NCBI RefSeq assembly: GCF_937873765.1
Contig: NZ_CALMZC010000052.1
Location: forward strand, 1 to 64,000
Source of the DNA: an uncultured Thiothrix sp.
GTDB taxonomy: Bacteria > Pseudomonadota > Gammaproteobacteria > Thiotrichales > Thiotrichaceae
Direction of reading: 5' to 3'
Length of the DNA stretch: 64,000 nt
Shown: positions 28,638 through 38,201 of the stretch, in pieces
How positions within the stretch are numbered: the first letter of the stretch is position 1
Layout of the letters: each line of letters begins with the position of its first letter
Notes under the pieces: generated by a model
The model's database searches: none
The model's input: the letters and a program-made list of their open reading frames with translations, nothing else
What the model was told of the DNA's origin: nothing
Position numbers and translations under genes: made by a program

Positions 28638-29654
28638 TCAATTGTGTAAGGAGGTTAACCCTTCTCTCAACCAACGCCTTAGTATGCGTTTTTCACCTTC
28701 CCAATTATGCCTCTGAGACGCTTTATTTTTAGCACTCATATAGTGATAATTAGTTTCAATTTCGCTTAACGCCCCGAATCCTGCTACAGAAACTCCTATC
28801 CATGAGTCCAGTAACCAGTAGAAAAATGCCAATACACTAAGACCTGCACTAGGTGGTGCTTGTAACTCACTAACCAATTGACGCCATACCTCCAACGGTA
28901 TGGTTAAAATCGGGACTTGTGCCTTACAAAAAGGATAAAAAGCACTCCAATCTACCAATTGATATTGCATTTCTGGACCCGTTACGAGTAGCCAATCCAG
29001 AGTATGAAGAACGCTAGGTTTAAAACTCGGAGTAACACACCACAGATTGCATTGTTTACCCAAATCTATTATAAATTCACCGCCAGACTTAAACGCATTA
29101 AAACGTACAATAAAACCAGCAGCATCAATGGCATGGCCTAAGGCAGAGCAACTCATATTACCTGCGTTACCAACAATGCAAATCCCTTTTCCTCGCGCAT
29201 GTTGCTGCAGGGCCTTTGCTAATTGAAACCGCCAAAGGTTTTGCTGATTATAAATACTGAGCAAGTATTGCTGTTGCTGAGATAGAGATAAACTATTCTT
29301 AAAGGTTAAAGCCGCAGGTATTTGATTAATGGCATCATATGCGAAATCACTTGGAACCAAGTGCTTAGCATGATTTTCTAACAAAAGAGCAGATATAAAC
29401 ATTTGCTCCTTTTTATTAAATTGACTCCAAAAAAAAATAATCTCCTCGACTAATTCAATATTAATTAAAAGCCCCAAATCACGCTGGTACTTAAGGTAAC
29501 CAAGTAAATAGTTTTTGTTTTTTTCCAACTCAAAAGCTCGAAAAAATAATTTGAGCACTAAATAACTATAACAGCCTTTTTTCCTAAGATACTTAGCTTT
29601 AATATAATAATACACTGCCATTATATTATTGAGAATCATATTGAAAGCGAACAC
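28638..29654 (-). CDS. GT29 (sialyltransferase-like) glycosyltransferase
   Basis: This 338-aa protein carries sialyl-motif-like segments. CIVGNAGNMSCSALGHAIDA with VRFN (about 159-186) resembles motif L. PSAGLSVLAFFYWLLDSW with SVAGFG resembles motif S. HNWEGEKRILRRW near the end resembles the very small motif. GT29 enzymes use CMP-sialic acid, but bacterial relatives may use CMP-Kdo or similar sugars. The N-terminal 150 residues are not recognised. The start is uncertain (ATG at 29654, 29639 or 29621) and the first option overlaps the preceding gene by 29 nt. No CMP-sialate pathway genes are in the window. Confidence 0.65.
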   Translation of the reverse strand: MFAFNMILNNIMAVYYYIKAKYLRKKGCYSYLVLKLFFRAFELEKNKNYLLGYLKYQRDLGLLINIELVEEIIFFWSQFNKKEQMFISALLLENHAKHLVPSDFAYDAINQIPAALTFKNSLSLSQQQQYLLSIYNQQNLWRFQLAKALQQHARGKGICIVGNAGNMSCSALGHAIDAAGFIVRFNAFKSGGEFIIDLGKQCNLWCVTPSFKPSVLHTLDWLLVTGPEMQYQLVDWSAFYPFCKAQVPILTIPLEVWRQLVSELQAPPSAGLSVLAFFYWLLDSWIGVSVAGFGALSEIETNYHYMSAKNKASQRHNWEGEKRILRRWLREGLTSLHN

Positions 29655-30942
29655 TATTAATCTTACTAAAAGTATTAGATCCTATATTAGTACTAGATAT
29701 TGCATTACCAATTTTTGCCCTAACTCGTGAACCTACATCAATATCATAGCCATCTATTCTAGAAAATGTATTACCCTCAATAACCGAGTTATTATCCATA
29801 ACCTTTATTGCAGTTTGATTAAGATCAAATTTATTTTTTATAACTGACGTAGCATTAGCATAGTCAATATAAAATTTCTTTGAACCCTCTTGTAAAGCTA
29901 AAGGATCTCCACAATTAAAACTAGCTAAATCACGATCAGCACGCTCGGCAATCCAAACACCCACTGTTTCATTAAAAAAACTATTTTTGGCTATGATATT
30001 ATCGTTAGAGCCATTTAGTCGCGGCCATTCTTTAGTATTTGTATAATTTTCCCAGCAATTTTTATATAAATAAATACCACCATCCGCATTATCTTTGAAA
30101 GAGTTACTCTCTATAGTGTTTTGCGTTGATCCATCAATAGCGATACCCTCTCGCTTAGCCTCATCACTTCTGCGTGCTGATCGAATCCTTGTAGTTTCGT
30201 CATAAGTAGAGAAACCATTACCCTCAATGATACTGTAATTAATGTTAGCTAACTCAGTGCCTGCATCTAAATATATACCTGAGCCACCTGAACCCTTTAA
30301 ACTTGAATTTTCAAGTTGAAAATTACTAACATATCTGTAAATATAAATACCTGTACCATGCGAGTTAATAATTTTTGAGTTGATAACTTTAACATTAGTA
30401 GGTGCTTGGCGACGCAACACATCTTCAGACACCAAACCTTGCCTTAAACCAGCAATAGTTGTTGTCTTTAACTCATATTTAACATCAACACCGTGTATAT
30501 AATTAATGATTTGGCAATTGCGTATAGAGACATTCTGTACGCGTGTACTACTAGCTTCTGCTGAGGAAATTTGGAAAGCAATCGCACGCGGCGCTTCACT
30601 AGCTGAGTAAGTATCACCAAATCTATGTCGACCTATCTGTTTTAGGCCATTCAAGACACTACCATTACAATCAAATTCTATATTTGGTTTAGTAATCTTA
30701 AAAGTGACTTGATTATACGTACAGTTACTTGGCAAAACAATTGAAGCACTGACGTTGACTGTTTCACCTGCCTTCCATATGGGGCAATTACTATTTTGGC
30801 TAGATGGCCAATTAATATCTGCAGAATAATTTTTATCTTCAAAAAGATTATCGATACCTTGATCAATTTCCTCTTTACAAGCACTTAATAAAAAAGTCAC
30901 CATGAACAAACACAAAATATTTTTTTTTAACTCAGCTCGCAT
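29626..30942 (-). CDS. Right-handed beta-helix lipoprotein
   Basis: The product starts MRAELKKNILCLFMVTFLLSAC, a lipoprotein signal with lipobox LLSAC; an in-frame ATG 30 nt further upstream is also open. The rest is a parallel beta-helix, with many short repeats of the N-x-I-x-x-N-x-F type (NCQIINYIHGV, NSKIINSHGTGIYIY, NSFKDNADGGIYLY), as in the NosD/pectate-lyase-like PbH1 repeats. Such folds serve as polysaccharide lyases, epimerases or binding proteins. It lies between glycosyltransferase genes, so a role in modifying or holding the exported glycan is plausible. No catalytic residues can be assigned. Confidence 0.75.
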   Translation of the reverse strand: MRAELKKNILCLFMVTFLLSACKEEIDQGIDNLFEDKNYSADINWPSSQNSNCPIWKAGETVNVSASIVLPSNCTYNQVTFKITKPNIEFDCNGSVLNGLKQIGRHRFGDTYSASEAPRAIAFQISSAEASSTRVQNVSIRNCQIINYIHGVDVKYELKTTTIAGLRQGLVSEDVLRRQAPTNVKVINSKIINSHGTGIYIYRYVSNFQLENSSLKGSGGSGIYLDAGTELANINYSIIEGNGFSTYDETTRIRSARRSDEAKREGIAIDGSTQNTIESNSFKDNADGGIYLYKNCWENYTNTKEWPRLNGSNDNIIAKNSFFNETVGVWIAERADRDLASFNCGDPLALQEGSKKFYIDYANATSVIKNKFDLNQTAIKVMDNNSVIEGNTFSRIDGYDIDVGSRVRAKIGNAISSTNIGSNTFSKINSVRFQYDSQ

Positions 30943-30999
30943 TGGAAACACCCCAAATTCAATGTACTGCAATTAAAGCTAAACTAGCCCATTAAAAAA

Positions 31000-32046
31000 C
31001 TAATTACTTTCGATCAATTCTAAAAAACTTGCTGTTACTTGTGCAATATTGCTTACCTTTAGAACTTCACTCTGCAAATTTTGAGCATGTTCAAGATAGT
31101 CGTCTGGCTTTAACAATAAGTTGAGTTTAGTACAAAGATCCTCTGGAGTCTCTAGACAGAGTGCTCCAGCATTTGTATAACGTAAAACATCTGGGATAAC
31201 AGAACAAACCGTCGGCTTACCCCAGAAACCTGCCTCAAGCACTTTAAGTGCTGATTTACACCGATTGAACGGTGTATCTTCTAATGGCGCTAAATTAAGC
31301 CATGTAGACTCAAAGCGCTCATGAAACTTTGAAAATTTAAGCTTGTCATAATGCCTAACCTGCCTTGCTACATCTTCAGCTAACTGAAAACTGAGTGGGC
31401 CAGTGATTTCTAGGCTTACTTTTTTATTTGAACGAAGAAAAGTGGTTAGCTGATCTGCAACTAATTTGAAATCCTTATCATGGCTGCGAGTGCCGGGTAG
31501 ATAGGTAAGTACTGGAGCCGAAAAATCTAGCTTTGTAGTACGGAACGCGGCTAGATTATGTTCCCATGAGAAGTGTGGTGCATTGGGCAACACCTTTATT
31601 GGTTTGTTAATTTGCAAATTTAATAAGTGGGCTTTAAGCGGCTTTGTTGAAACTGTGAATCCATCGAACAGACTTAAAGTGTTTGCATGAGATTGATAAG
31701 TTTTTATAGTTTTTCCTAGAGTATTAATTTGGTTGACGACTCCCGGGCTAAACTCAGCAAAACTTGTATCAAAGATCAAATCATCAAAATCAGCCCAGAT
31801 TTTTACTCCACGTAAACGCAAAGAAACTACTAAAAAATGTATACGCCATAAGTTTCTTGGGCGATGAAAAACCACGAAATCAAATTTATTTAAGAATAAA
31901 GAATCAGTTATATGACAAAAGCTAACTTGATGACCTTGTCTAGTAAGCTCCAGACCTAAATTTTCACAACGATAGATATAAGAAGGATCTGTCCTAAAGA
32001 GCTTTGCATTACGATTACATGCAATAAAGGCAATTTTCACTGTCAC
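31000..32046 (-). CDS. Glycosyltransferase, GT4-like (GT-B fold)
   Basis: This 348-aa protein has a GT-B look. An N-terminal Rossmann region has KIAFIACNRNAKLF and VVFHRPRNLW, and ADFDDLIFD at about 100-108 is common in GT1/GT4-type enzymes. The C-terminal half has ITGPLSF, then LAPLEDTPFNRCKSALKVLE with the E of the E-x7-E region (about 268-287). The donor and acceptor are unknown. It is transcribed with the neighbouring transferases on the minus strand. Confidence 0.8.
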   Translation of the reverse strand: MTVKIAFIACNRNAKLFRTDPSYIYRCENLGLELTRQGHQVSFCHITDSLFLNKFDFVVFHRPRNLWRIHFLVVSLRLRGVKIWADFDDLIFDTSFAEFSPGVVNQINTLGKTIKTYQSHANTLSLFDGFTVSTKPLKAHLLNLQINKPIKVLPNAPHFSWEHNLAAFRTTKLDFSAPVLTYLPGTRSHDKDFKLVADQLTTFLRSNKKVSLEITGPLSFQLAEDVARQVRHYDKLKFSKFHERFESTWLNLAPLEDTPFNRCKSALKVLEAGFWGKPTVCSVIPDVLRYTNAGALCLETPEDLCTKLNLLLKPDDYLEHAQNLQSEVLKVSNIAQVTASFLELIESN

Positions 32047-32074
32047 CTCTTAGTTTAATATTAATCAAGACTAA

Positions 32075-33034
32075 TCAAACAAAGGGATTAAATAGCTCCT
32101 GCCCATTATCCACCACTATACACTCTACGATACTGTCACGAGTTAATGGCACTTCAAAGCCTAACTCAAAGCCAATATAAGCTTGCCGCCCTACATTCCA
32201 GGCCTTTAGTTCAGGACGATACTGATTAGCAATCACTTGCCCCACTTCTTTACCATCAACATAAATAACTAGCTCTACAGGTAACTCACTATTCTGATTG
32301 ATCGCCCAACCTGCAATTTTGTATTTAGTCTTTTCGATAATAGCACCATGTACATATTTTCTATCTGTTACATAGATTTCATAACGCTGTAAAAACATTT
32401 TTTTAATTTTTTTATACAAAAGTAAATCTTTTTGATTATGCCCTCTAATAAGCCCCATTAACTCGTCATCTAACTTATACTTTTCCGCAGCGCGTTGTTT
32501 ATTAATATTTAAGAACGACTCTTTAATTTGTAGACCATTTTGTGAACCTAACAACTGTAAAGATTCTCGATAGTACTCCTGTAGGCCGACAAAGCCAATT
32601 AAATTAAACGGTACTCGCCCAAGACTCCTAGACTGAAGATTCATATATAAAGGATTACAACAAAAGGACTCTAAAGACTCAGTGATACCATCGACCCTAC
32701 GCATATGCTCATAGTTCGAAATAACTCGCTGAACAGGATTACGTAGAAACAGCATAATATTTTTGATATAGAAAAAAGGAGCATATTTTTTTACAGAATA
32801 ATGTCCAGATAAACAAACCGGTTTATACTGCTCTGAAAGAAAACTACCAAACTCATAGAAGGCTTGACGGTTTTGAATATAATCACTAACTATAGGACTA
32901 GTCGCTATATCAGAGCCATAGTCACAATACAAACCATCTCCAAAAATTTCCTCCAAGGAGTCTCGAAAACTGGTACCGGCTGTTTTAGGGATATGTACAA
33001 AAAGATAACCATTTTCAATAGGGAAACGAGCCAC
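32075..33034 (-). CDS. Sulfotransferase with C-terminal accessory domain
   Basis: PAPS-dependent sulfotransferases move sulfate to sugar hydroxyls. The 319-aa protein has the 5'-phosphosulfate loop PKTAGTSFR (about 16-24) and the 3'-phosphate motif LRNPVQRVISNYE (about 97-109). Residues about 225-319 form a separate beta-rich tail (KIAGWAINQNSELP...VELVIYVDGK), a module I recognise from glycan-modifying enzymes but cannot name. Heparan-type sulfotransferases are the closest in feel. It supports a sulfated exopolysaccharide. Confidence 0.85.
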   Translation of the reverse strand: MARFPIENGYLFVHIPKTAGTSFRDSLEEIFGDGLYCDYGSDIATSPIVSDYIQNRQAFYEFGSFLSEQYKPVCLSGHYSVKKYAPFFYIKNIMLFLRNPVQRVISNYEHMRRVDGITESLESFCCNPLYMNLQSRSLGRVPFNLIGFVGLQEYYRESLQLLGSQNGLQIKESFLNINKQRAAEKYKLDDELMGLIRGHNQKDLLLYKKIKKMFLQRYEIYVTDRKYVHGAIIEKTKYKIAGWAINQNSELPVELVIYVDGKEVGQVIANQYRPELKAWNVGRQAYIGFELGFEVPLTRDSIVECIVVDNGQELFNPFV

Positions 33035-33070
33035 TCAATCCAACTCCAAAATAAGTCAGTTCAGTAATAA

Positions 33071-35002
33071 TTAGACAAATTCGCGTAATGAGAAATCTTC
33101 ACGCAGTCTAGATAGATTGAGATTGTAGTAAGGATCATTATCAAGCTCTTTACCCCAAGTAGCACGCATATAAGCGACTTCCTTATCAAAGCGTGCTTTC
33201 TTTTCAGGTGTATCATCCTCGCCACGACTCACCGATTCGTGATGATATAACTCCGCGTGCGGTGTCCACAAATTCCTATAACCAACTGCCCGCACCCTCA
33301 AACAAAAATCCACATCATTATAAGCCACAGGCAGATCTTGTTCATTCAAACCACCAACTTGCTCATAAATCTCACGGCGTACCAAGAGGCAAGCCCCAGT
33401 CACAGCGGAATAACCCTGCAACAGCTTAAGACGGTTGAAATAGCCTGTCGAGTCACGAATCGCAAAACGATGAGCATGCCCAGCTACATGGCCTAACCCT
33501 AAGATCACCCCAGCATGCTGAATCTGGCCATTTGAATAATACAGTTTAGCCCCCACGCAACCGACTTCTGCGCGGCAAGCATGTGCGACCATTTCAGTCA
33601 ACCAATTTGCAGAAATTACCTCCACATCATTGTTAATTAGACCAATAATCGAGCCTTGCGCATGCTGCACACCAAAATTATTGATGGCTGAGTAATTGAA
33701 TGGATAATCATACTGCAAGACTTTAACACGTGGATCACTTTGGATGGTTTTAAGCCAAGTTAACGTCTCAGATTTTTGACTTTGATTATCTAAAATAAGA
33801 ATCTCGAAATTTTCGTAAGTGGTCTTTTCCAAAATACTTTCCACACAAGGCTGAAGAATACTCAAACCATCGCGAGTAGGGATGAGTAAACTTACTAGAG
33901 GTCTTGGCTCAGGAATCTTAAATGCAAAGATCAAAGAGTCATTCTCCCAACTATACTCGCTGATACTAGGCAATACTGATTTTAAAATCTCAGCCCTTAG
34001 TAATGCTGCTGCCTTTTCTAGTTGTTCTGCTTTCTTGTGAACTTCTGTATGTTTATAGGCTAACACTAAAGGCAAGTGAATAATTTGCTGGGTTCCAAGA
34101 GATGGTAGTAATTTTGCTAAAGCTTGCTGAGCACCTAAATTATCAAAAAACTTTATATTTTCTTCATACCAAGTTTTTCTACAGATAAAGCACTTAGAAA
34201 TATAGTCTTGATTCAAAAACAACTCAGGATTCCAATCTGTTTTAAACCAAGGTTTAGAGCGATTACCATATTCATCTAACTGGTCTTCATCTGGATATAC
34301 TAGAATAGCTTCTGGATATTTATTTAAATATTTAATCAATAGATCTTTTGCACTATTATATAAAGTATACTCAGGATCAACTACACAGATATAATCGTTT
34401 GGATCAACTTTGACAGAGTTATCCTCTAAATTAAACTTACGAATTAACTCAAACTCAATATCCTCAATCCAAGTATGATAGTCATTTTCGTCAAGGCTGT
34501 AAAATAAGCGATTATAAGCTGAAAAAACGAATTGGTTAAAGTCAATTTTTTTAGCATGTGCACGTTCATATAATTTCTTAGTTAATTGATCTTTATTAAC
34601 GGCAGCACTAACTACCAAACGCTTTAACATGCGATCTTGCGCAAAGCTTTCTTTGATAGGTATTAGCCTAAATAACTTTATCACTCCTTCACCATAAAGT
34701 CTTAGAGTGAAATGAGCTTGGCTAGCATTTCTAGGTAAATAAACAATCCGCTTCATTAGATTTTTAGGCCGGACTGCTAAGGGCATGTTATGCGAGGTAT
34801 CAAAACGCAGGTCTAAATTAGCACTAAAAAAGACTCCCTTAACTTGTAGCTCCAGCATATACCAGCCCGGTTTAAAAGCATGTTTTATAGTGAAGGTTTG
34901 CGTTGAATAGTAATCATCCTCTACAAGTACTCCGCCAAGCATTTTTCTCGCGAGATTAGGATAAATATAGGGTTTAGCGGCTTTGTAAACGAGCTTGAGC
35001 AT
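33071..35002 (-). CDS. Glycosyltransferase family 2 protein with long N-terminal region
   Basis: In this 643-aa protein the C-terminal part is a clear GT2 domain: VSLLIPTRDGLSILQPC, then ILDNQSQ, LINNDVEV as the DxD-like motif, and YNDVDFCLRVRAVGYRNLW (about 565-583). The first 360 residues hold a beta-rich region and an inserted segment with DYICVVDPEYTLYNSA, possibly a second degenerate GT-A domain as in O-antigen GT2 fusions. It is probably the first gene of the leftward kpsC-PKS transcript. The sugar is unknown. Confidence 0.88.
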   Translation of the reverse strand: MLKLVYKAAKPYIYPNLARKMLGGVLVEDDYYSTQTFTIKHAFKPGWYMLELQVKGVFFSANLDLRFDTSHNMPLAVRPKNLMKRIVYLPRNASQAHFTLRLYGEGVIKLFRLIPIKESFAQDRMLKRLVVSAAVNKDQLTKKLYERAHAKKIDFNQFVFSAYNRLFYSLDENDYHTWIEDIEFELIRKFNLEDNSVKVDPNDYICVVDPEYTLYNSAKDLLIKYLNKYPEAILVYPDEDQLDEYGNRSKPWFKTDWNPELFLNQDYISKCFICRKTWYEENIKFFDNLGAQQALAKLLPSLGTQQIIHLPLVLAYKHTEVHKKAEQLEKAAALLRAEILKSVLPSISEYSWENDSLIFAFKIPEPRPLVSLLIPTRDGLSILQPCVESILEKTTYENFEILILDNQSQKSETLTWLKTIQSDPRVKVLQYDYPFNYSAINNFGVQHAQGSIIGLINNDVEVISANWLTEMVAHACRAEVGCVGAKLYYSNGQIQHAGVILGLGHVAGHAHRFAIRDSTGYFNRLKLLQGYSAVTGACLLVRREIYEQVGGLNEQDLPVAYNDVDFCLRVRAVGYRNLWTPHAELYHHESVSRGEDDTPEKKARFDKEVAYMRATWGKELDNDPYYNLNLSRLREDFSLREFV

Positions 35003-35062
35003 TTAGATTCTTAAATAGCAGTAAAAGAGTTAAATGAAAAAACAGGAAAAATCGGTTTTTCA

Positions 35063-35686
35063 TTATGGAGGAGGCTTTTGCTCAGCATTCAGTGAGCTAA
35101 AATCTATATCAGTTTGTTTGATGCCAAAATACACTATTTTAGTGATTAGACCTAAATTCTCATGCTCTAGCTTAACTTGAAAATATGCAGGCCAAGGAGT
35201 AGTGGTAGTAGTCGCAGCTTGATCTAAAGCAGCTATTTCCAGTGCCTTTACTTTAGTTAATAAAGCGGAACTATCATCAGGTGAAGTGGTGAGTTCTTTA
35301 TTATCTCTCCAAGTTTCTCTGATAAGTGAATGATTTTTTAGGCTATAGCGAATATGCTTTAAACTTTGCTTATTAGTTCCCGATGAATGAGCCAGTAAAG
35401 TGAGATCAAGTTGGGTCTTATCTGGCGTTAGTTCCACTGCTGTGCTTTCCGTACTAGCTAGCACTTGTACTGACTTTTGGCGCAAATCGCGCTCCAGCGT
35501 TTGCATAGCCCGTTGCACACGAGTTAACTCCACCATTTCTAGCTCAATCGCATCCCCTGTTTTCACGAGGGTATTTACCGCACGATAAGCAAACGCAGAA
35601 ATTAAGGAAAAGACAAACAAGGCCACTAATAGCTCAACTAGAGTAAAGCCTTGTGACTTTTGCTGCCTCTTAACCTTAGAATTCAC
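35063..35686 (-). CDS. gspJ: GspJ-like type II secretion minor pseudopilin
   Basis: This 207-aa protein starts (GTG) with a short basic leader and the prepilin peptidase motif GFTLVELLVALFVFSLISAF, with Glu at +5 after cleavage. The following ERDLRQ and YSLKNHSLIRETW segments match GspJ. GspJ caps the pseudopilus together with GspI and GspK, but neither those nor any other gsp gene is in the window, so it is an orphan. It separates two divergent transferase clusters. GspH or another minor pilin is a less likely alternative. Confidence 0.8.
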   Translation of the reverse strand: MNSKVKRQQKSQGFTLVELLVALFVFSLISAFAYRAVNTLVKTGDAIELEMVELTRVQRAMQTLERDLRQKSVQVLASTESTAVELTPDKTQLDLTLLAHSSGTNKQSLKHIRYSLKNHSLIRETWRDNKELTTSPDDSSALLTKVKALEIAALDQAATTTTTPWPAYFQVKLEHENLGLITKIVYFGIKQTDIDFSSLNAEQKPPP

Positions 35687-35799
35687 GACAAAACTATCTC
35701 CGACTTTATCATTTAAAATTGTATGCTAGCCACCAAGGACGTTAGCAAGCTAGGATGCTGCATAGTATAGAGTTTATTGAGTTTTCGCAGGAATATTTC

Positions 35800-36510
35800 A
35801 TGTTGGCTTTTCTTGGTATTGGCGCACAAAAAGCAGGTACAACTTGGCTACATAGTATGCTGAGTCAGCATCCGCAACTCTACTTGCCTGAAGCTAAAGA
35901 ATTACACTATTGGGATAAACAATACCCACACGCTCCAGTACAAGCTTATTTAGATTTCTTTCACCGTGTGGGTTATTTAGAGGGAGAAATAACGCCTTCT
36001 TACGCTCTCTTACCCATCACAACTATTCAGGTTATTTATCAACATCTACCCGAACTCAAACTCATCTACAGCTTACGCAATCCCATTGAGCGTGCTTGGT
36101 CAGCTGCTTGTATGTTTTTGACTAAAGCACAGATGGAACTGGATGAAGCCAGTGACCAATGGTTCTTAGATCATTTTCACTCTAAGAACTCGCGTTTACG
36201 GGGCGACTATGAACACTCTATTCGACAGTGGACCTCTATTTATCCTAAAGAAAATTTGTTGTTAGTGGATTACGATTTAATTAAATCTGAGCCTAAGCAA
36301 GTTTTAACCTCGTGTTGTAAGCATTTAGGTGTCGCTGATTTCACTCCAGATCAGCTAGCAAGCCTGTGGGTATCCGCAAAAGTGTTTGCTGGGCAAGGCT
36401 ATCAGCTTAGACCTAGCTTGAAACAAGCACTCATCGATCTTTATACTCCACCTATTCAATCACTTAGCCAGTACCTTAACAGAGACTTCAGTCATTGGAT
36501 TCAACACTAA
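35800..36510 (+). CDS. Sulfotransferase
   Basis: This PAPS-dependent sulfotransferase has the 5' loop GAQKAGTTWLHSML (about 7-20) and the 3' motif YSLRNPIERAWSA (about 89-101). I chose the ATG at 35800 (MLAFLGIGAQKAG), because AGGAA lies 8 nt before it and family proteins begin just ahead of this loop. The open frame reaches back to 35755. It belongs to a rightward run of two sulfotransferases and one GT2. Confidence 0.88.
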   Translation: MLAFLGIGAQKAGTTWLHSMLSQHPQLYLPEAKELHYWDKQYPHAPVQAYLDFFHRVGYLEGEITPSYALLPITTIQVIYQHLPELKLIYSLRNPIERAWSAACMFLTKAQMELDEASDQWFLDHFHSKNSRLRGDYEHSIRQWTSIYPKENLLLVDYDLIKSEPKQVLTSCCKHLGVADFTPDQLASLWVSAKVFAGQGYQLRPSLKQALIDLYTPPIQSLSQYLNRDFSHWIQH

Positions 36511-36515
36511 AACTT

Positions 36516-37259
36516 ATGTCAACCAACTCAGCAAAACCTTGTATCTTAATTTTAGGCATGCACCGCAGTGGAACCAGTTGTCTTGCAGGTAGCTTGCAAC
36601 AGCAAGGTGTATATCTAGGGCAAGTACACGAATGGAACCCGCATAATCTAAAGGGTAATCGTGAAAACCCCAAGATTATGGAGTTGAACGAAAGCCTGTT
36701 TGCAGCTAATCACGGTAGTTGGGATCAGCCACCTGTATCACCTGTGCAATGGACTTCATCTCAAGCGCAACAACGTGATGGAATCATTCATGAACTGAAC
36801 TCCAATACTGCACAGGCTTGGGGCTTTAAAGATCCACGCACTCTAATAAACATGGATTTTTGGCTGGCAGGTTTAAGGGAGCATTATCCTATTTATTATG
36901 TCGGCACCTTTCGTCACCCCATAGCTGTTGCTCAATCACTAAACAAACGCAATGGCACACCGATTGAGACCGGGGTCGCTTTATGGTACAGCTACAATCA
37001 ACGACTACTGGCCCATTGGGAGCAGTCACCTTTTCCTCTACTCTGCTTTGATGTAGACCCAAACACCTATCGAAACAACTTCCAACAAGCTTGTGAAGTC
37101 TTAGATTTACAGCCTAACTTGGTTGAACAACCTTTTTTTGAGAGTCAGCTACGCTCCACAACAGAGATGTTGAAAAGCGCTAATTTTACAATCAAAGAGC
37201 AACAATATTTAGATTGCTATGCTCGCTTACAAAACATCTATTTTGATTGGGTCTTATGA
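36516..37259 (+). CDS. Sulfotransferase-like protein
   Basis: This 247-aa protein has the P-loop-like ILGMHRSGTSCLAGSL (about 11-26), GFKDPRTL and FRHPIAVAQSLNKRNG, the pattern of bacterial sulfotransferases related to the N-terminal domain of the 1414-aa fusion at 51708-55952. An ATG at 36495 is also in frame, but 36516 avoids overlap with the preceding gene. The stop overlaps the next start as ATGA. The acceptor is unknown. Confidence 0.85.
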   Translation: MSTNSAKPCILILGMHRSGTSCLAGSLQQQGVYLGQVHEWNPHNLKGNRENPKIMELNESLFAANHGSWDQPPVSPVQWTSSQAQQRDGIIHELNSNTAQAWGFKDPRTLINMDFWLAGLREHYPIYYVGTFRHPIAVAQSLNKRNGTPIETGVALWYSYNQRLLAHWEQSPFPLLCFDVDPNTYRNNFQQACEVLDLQPNLVEQPFFESQLRSTTEMLKSANFTIKEQQYLDCYARLQNIYFDWVL

Positions 37260-38143
37260 GACTATTCAAACATCGCCCCAAGCTCTCAGTAATCGTTAAC
37301 TTTTATAACATGCCACGTGAAGCGGAGCGTACCCTCTACTCCCTATCTACCGCTTACCAACAAAATATTAAGGCCTGCGATTACGAAGTCCTAGCTATTG
37401 ATAATGGTTCTACTCAAGCTCTACAAGCTGAGAGCGTGCGCTCTTTTGGTGAGAACTTCCATTATCACTATTTACAAACGAACTCAGTGTCGCCCTGCAA
37501 AGCACTTAATCAAGCCACTAAAATGGCTAGAGGTGAATTAGTCATTTGCTGCATTGATGGTGCGCGCATCTTATCACCGAATATTTTGAGCTTAAGCTTA
37601 CAAGCCGCCAAATTGCATGAGCACCCCTTCATCTACACGATGAGCATGCATCTTGGCAGCAAGCCACAAAATATCAGTATGACCGAAGGCTATAACCAAC
37701 AGGTTGAAGATCAGTTGTTGAATACCATAGGTTGGCGAGCTAATGGGTATCAGTTGTTCACTATTTCTAGCACTGCACTATCAAGTGGTAACGGTTTTTT
37801 TTCTAAATTTGCAGAAAGTAATTGTTTTTGTATGAAAAAAAGTGATTATCTACGACTAGGTGGCTTTGATGAGGCTTTCACTAGTAAAGGTGGCGGCCTA
37901 GTTAACTTGGATTTTTTCAATCGTATTCATGAGGATGAACACTTTTATCCTATTTTGTTATTGGGTGAGGCAACTTTTCATCAATTTCACGGGGGGGTTG
38001 CGACGAATGTTGTGATGAAAAATCATCCTTGGGCTGAGATGGCAGCGGAGTATCAAGGTATACGCCACAAAGTATTCGATAGTAGCTTCCAGCACCCTCA
38101 CTATTTTGGCAAACTTAATGAATTCGCCCAAACTTTCATTTAA
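37256..38143 (+). CDS. Glycosyltransferase family 2
   Basis: This 295-aa GT-A protein has LSVIVNFYNMPREAERTLYS at its start, LAIDNGSTQ and the metal-site-like ICCIDGARIL (about 97-106). FCMKKSDYLRLGGFDEAF follows at about 190. The ATG overlaps the stop of the preceding sulfotransferase (ATGA), so translation is coupled and 37256 is preferred over an in-frame TTG at 37247. The sugar donor is unknown. Confidence 0.85.
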   Translation: MRLFKHRPKLSVIVNFYNMPREAERTLYSLSTAYQQNIKACDYEVLAIDNGSTQALQAESVRSFGENFHYHYLQTNSVSPCKALNQATKMARGELVICCIDGARILSPNILSLSLQAAKLHEHPFIYTMSMHLGSKPQNISMTEGYNQQVEDQLLNTIGWRANGYQLFTISSTALSSGNGFFSKFAESNCFCMKKSDYLRLGGFDEAFTSKGGGLVNLDFFNRIHEDEHFYPILLLGEATFHQFHGGVATNVVMKNHPWAEMAAEYQGIRHKVFDSSFQHPHYFGKLNEFAQTFI

Positions 38144-38201
38144 TCAAAACATCACCTATTATGCCGCTTAACTTCTACTTACCTTAGTACCTAGTTTTAT
38201 C

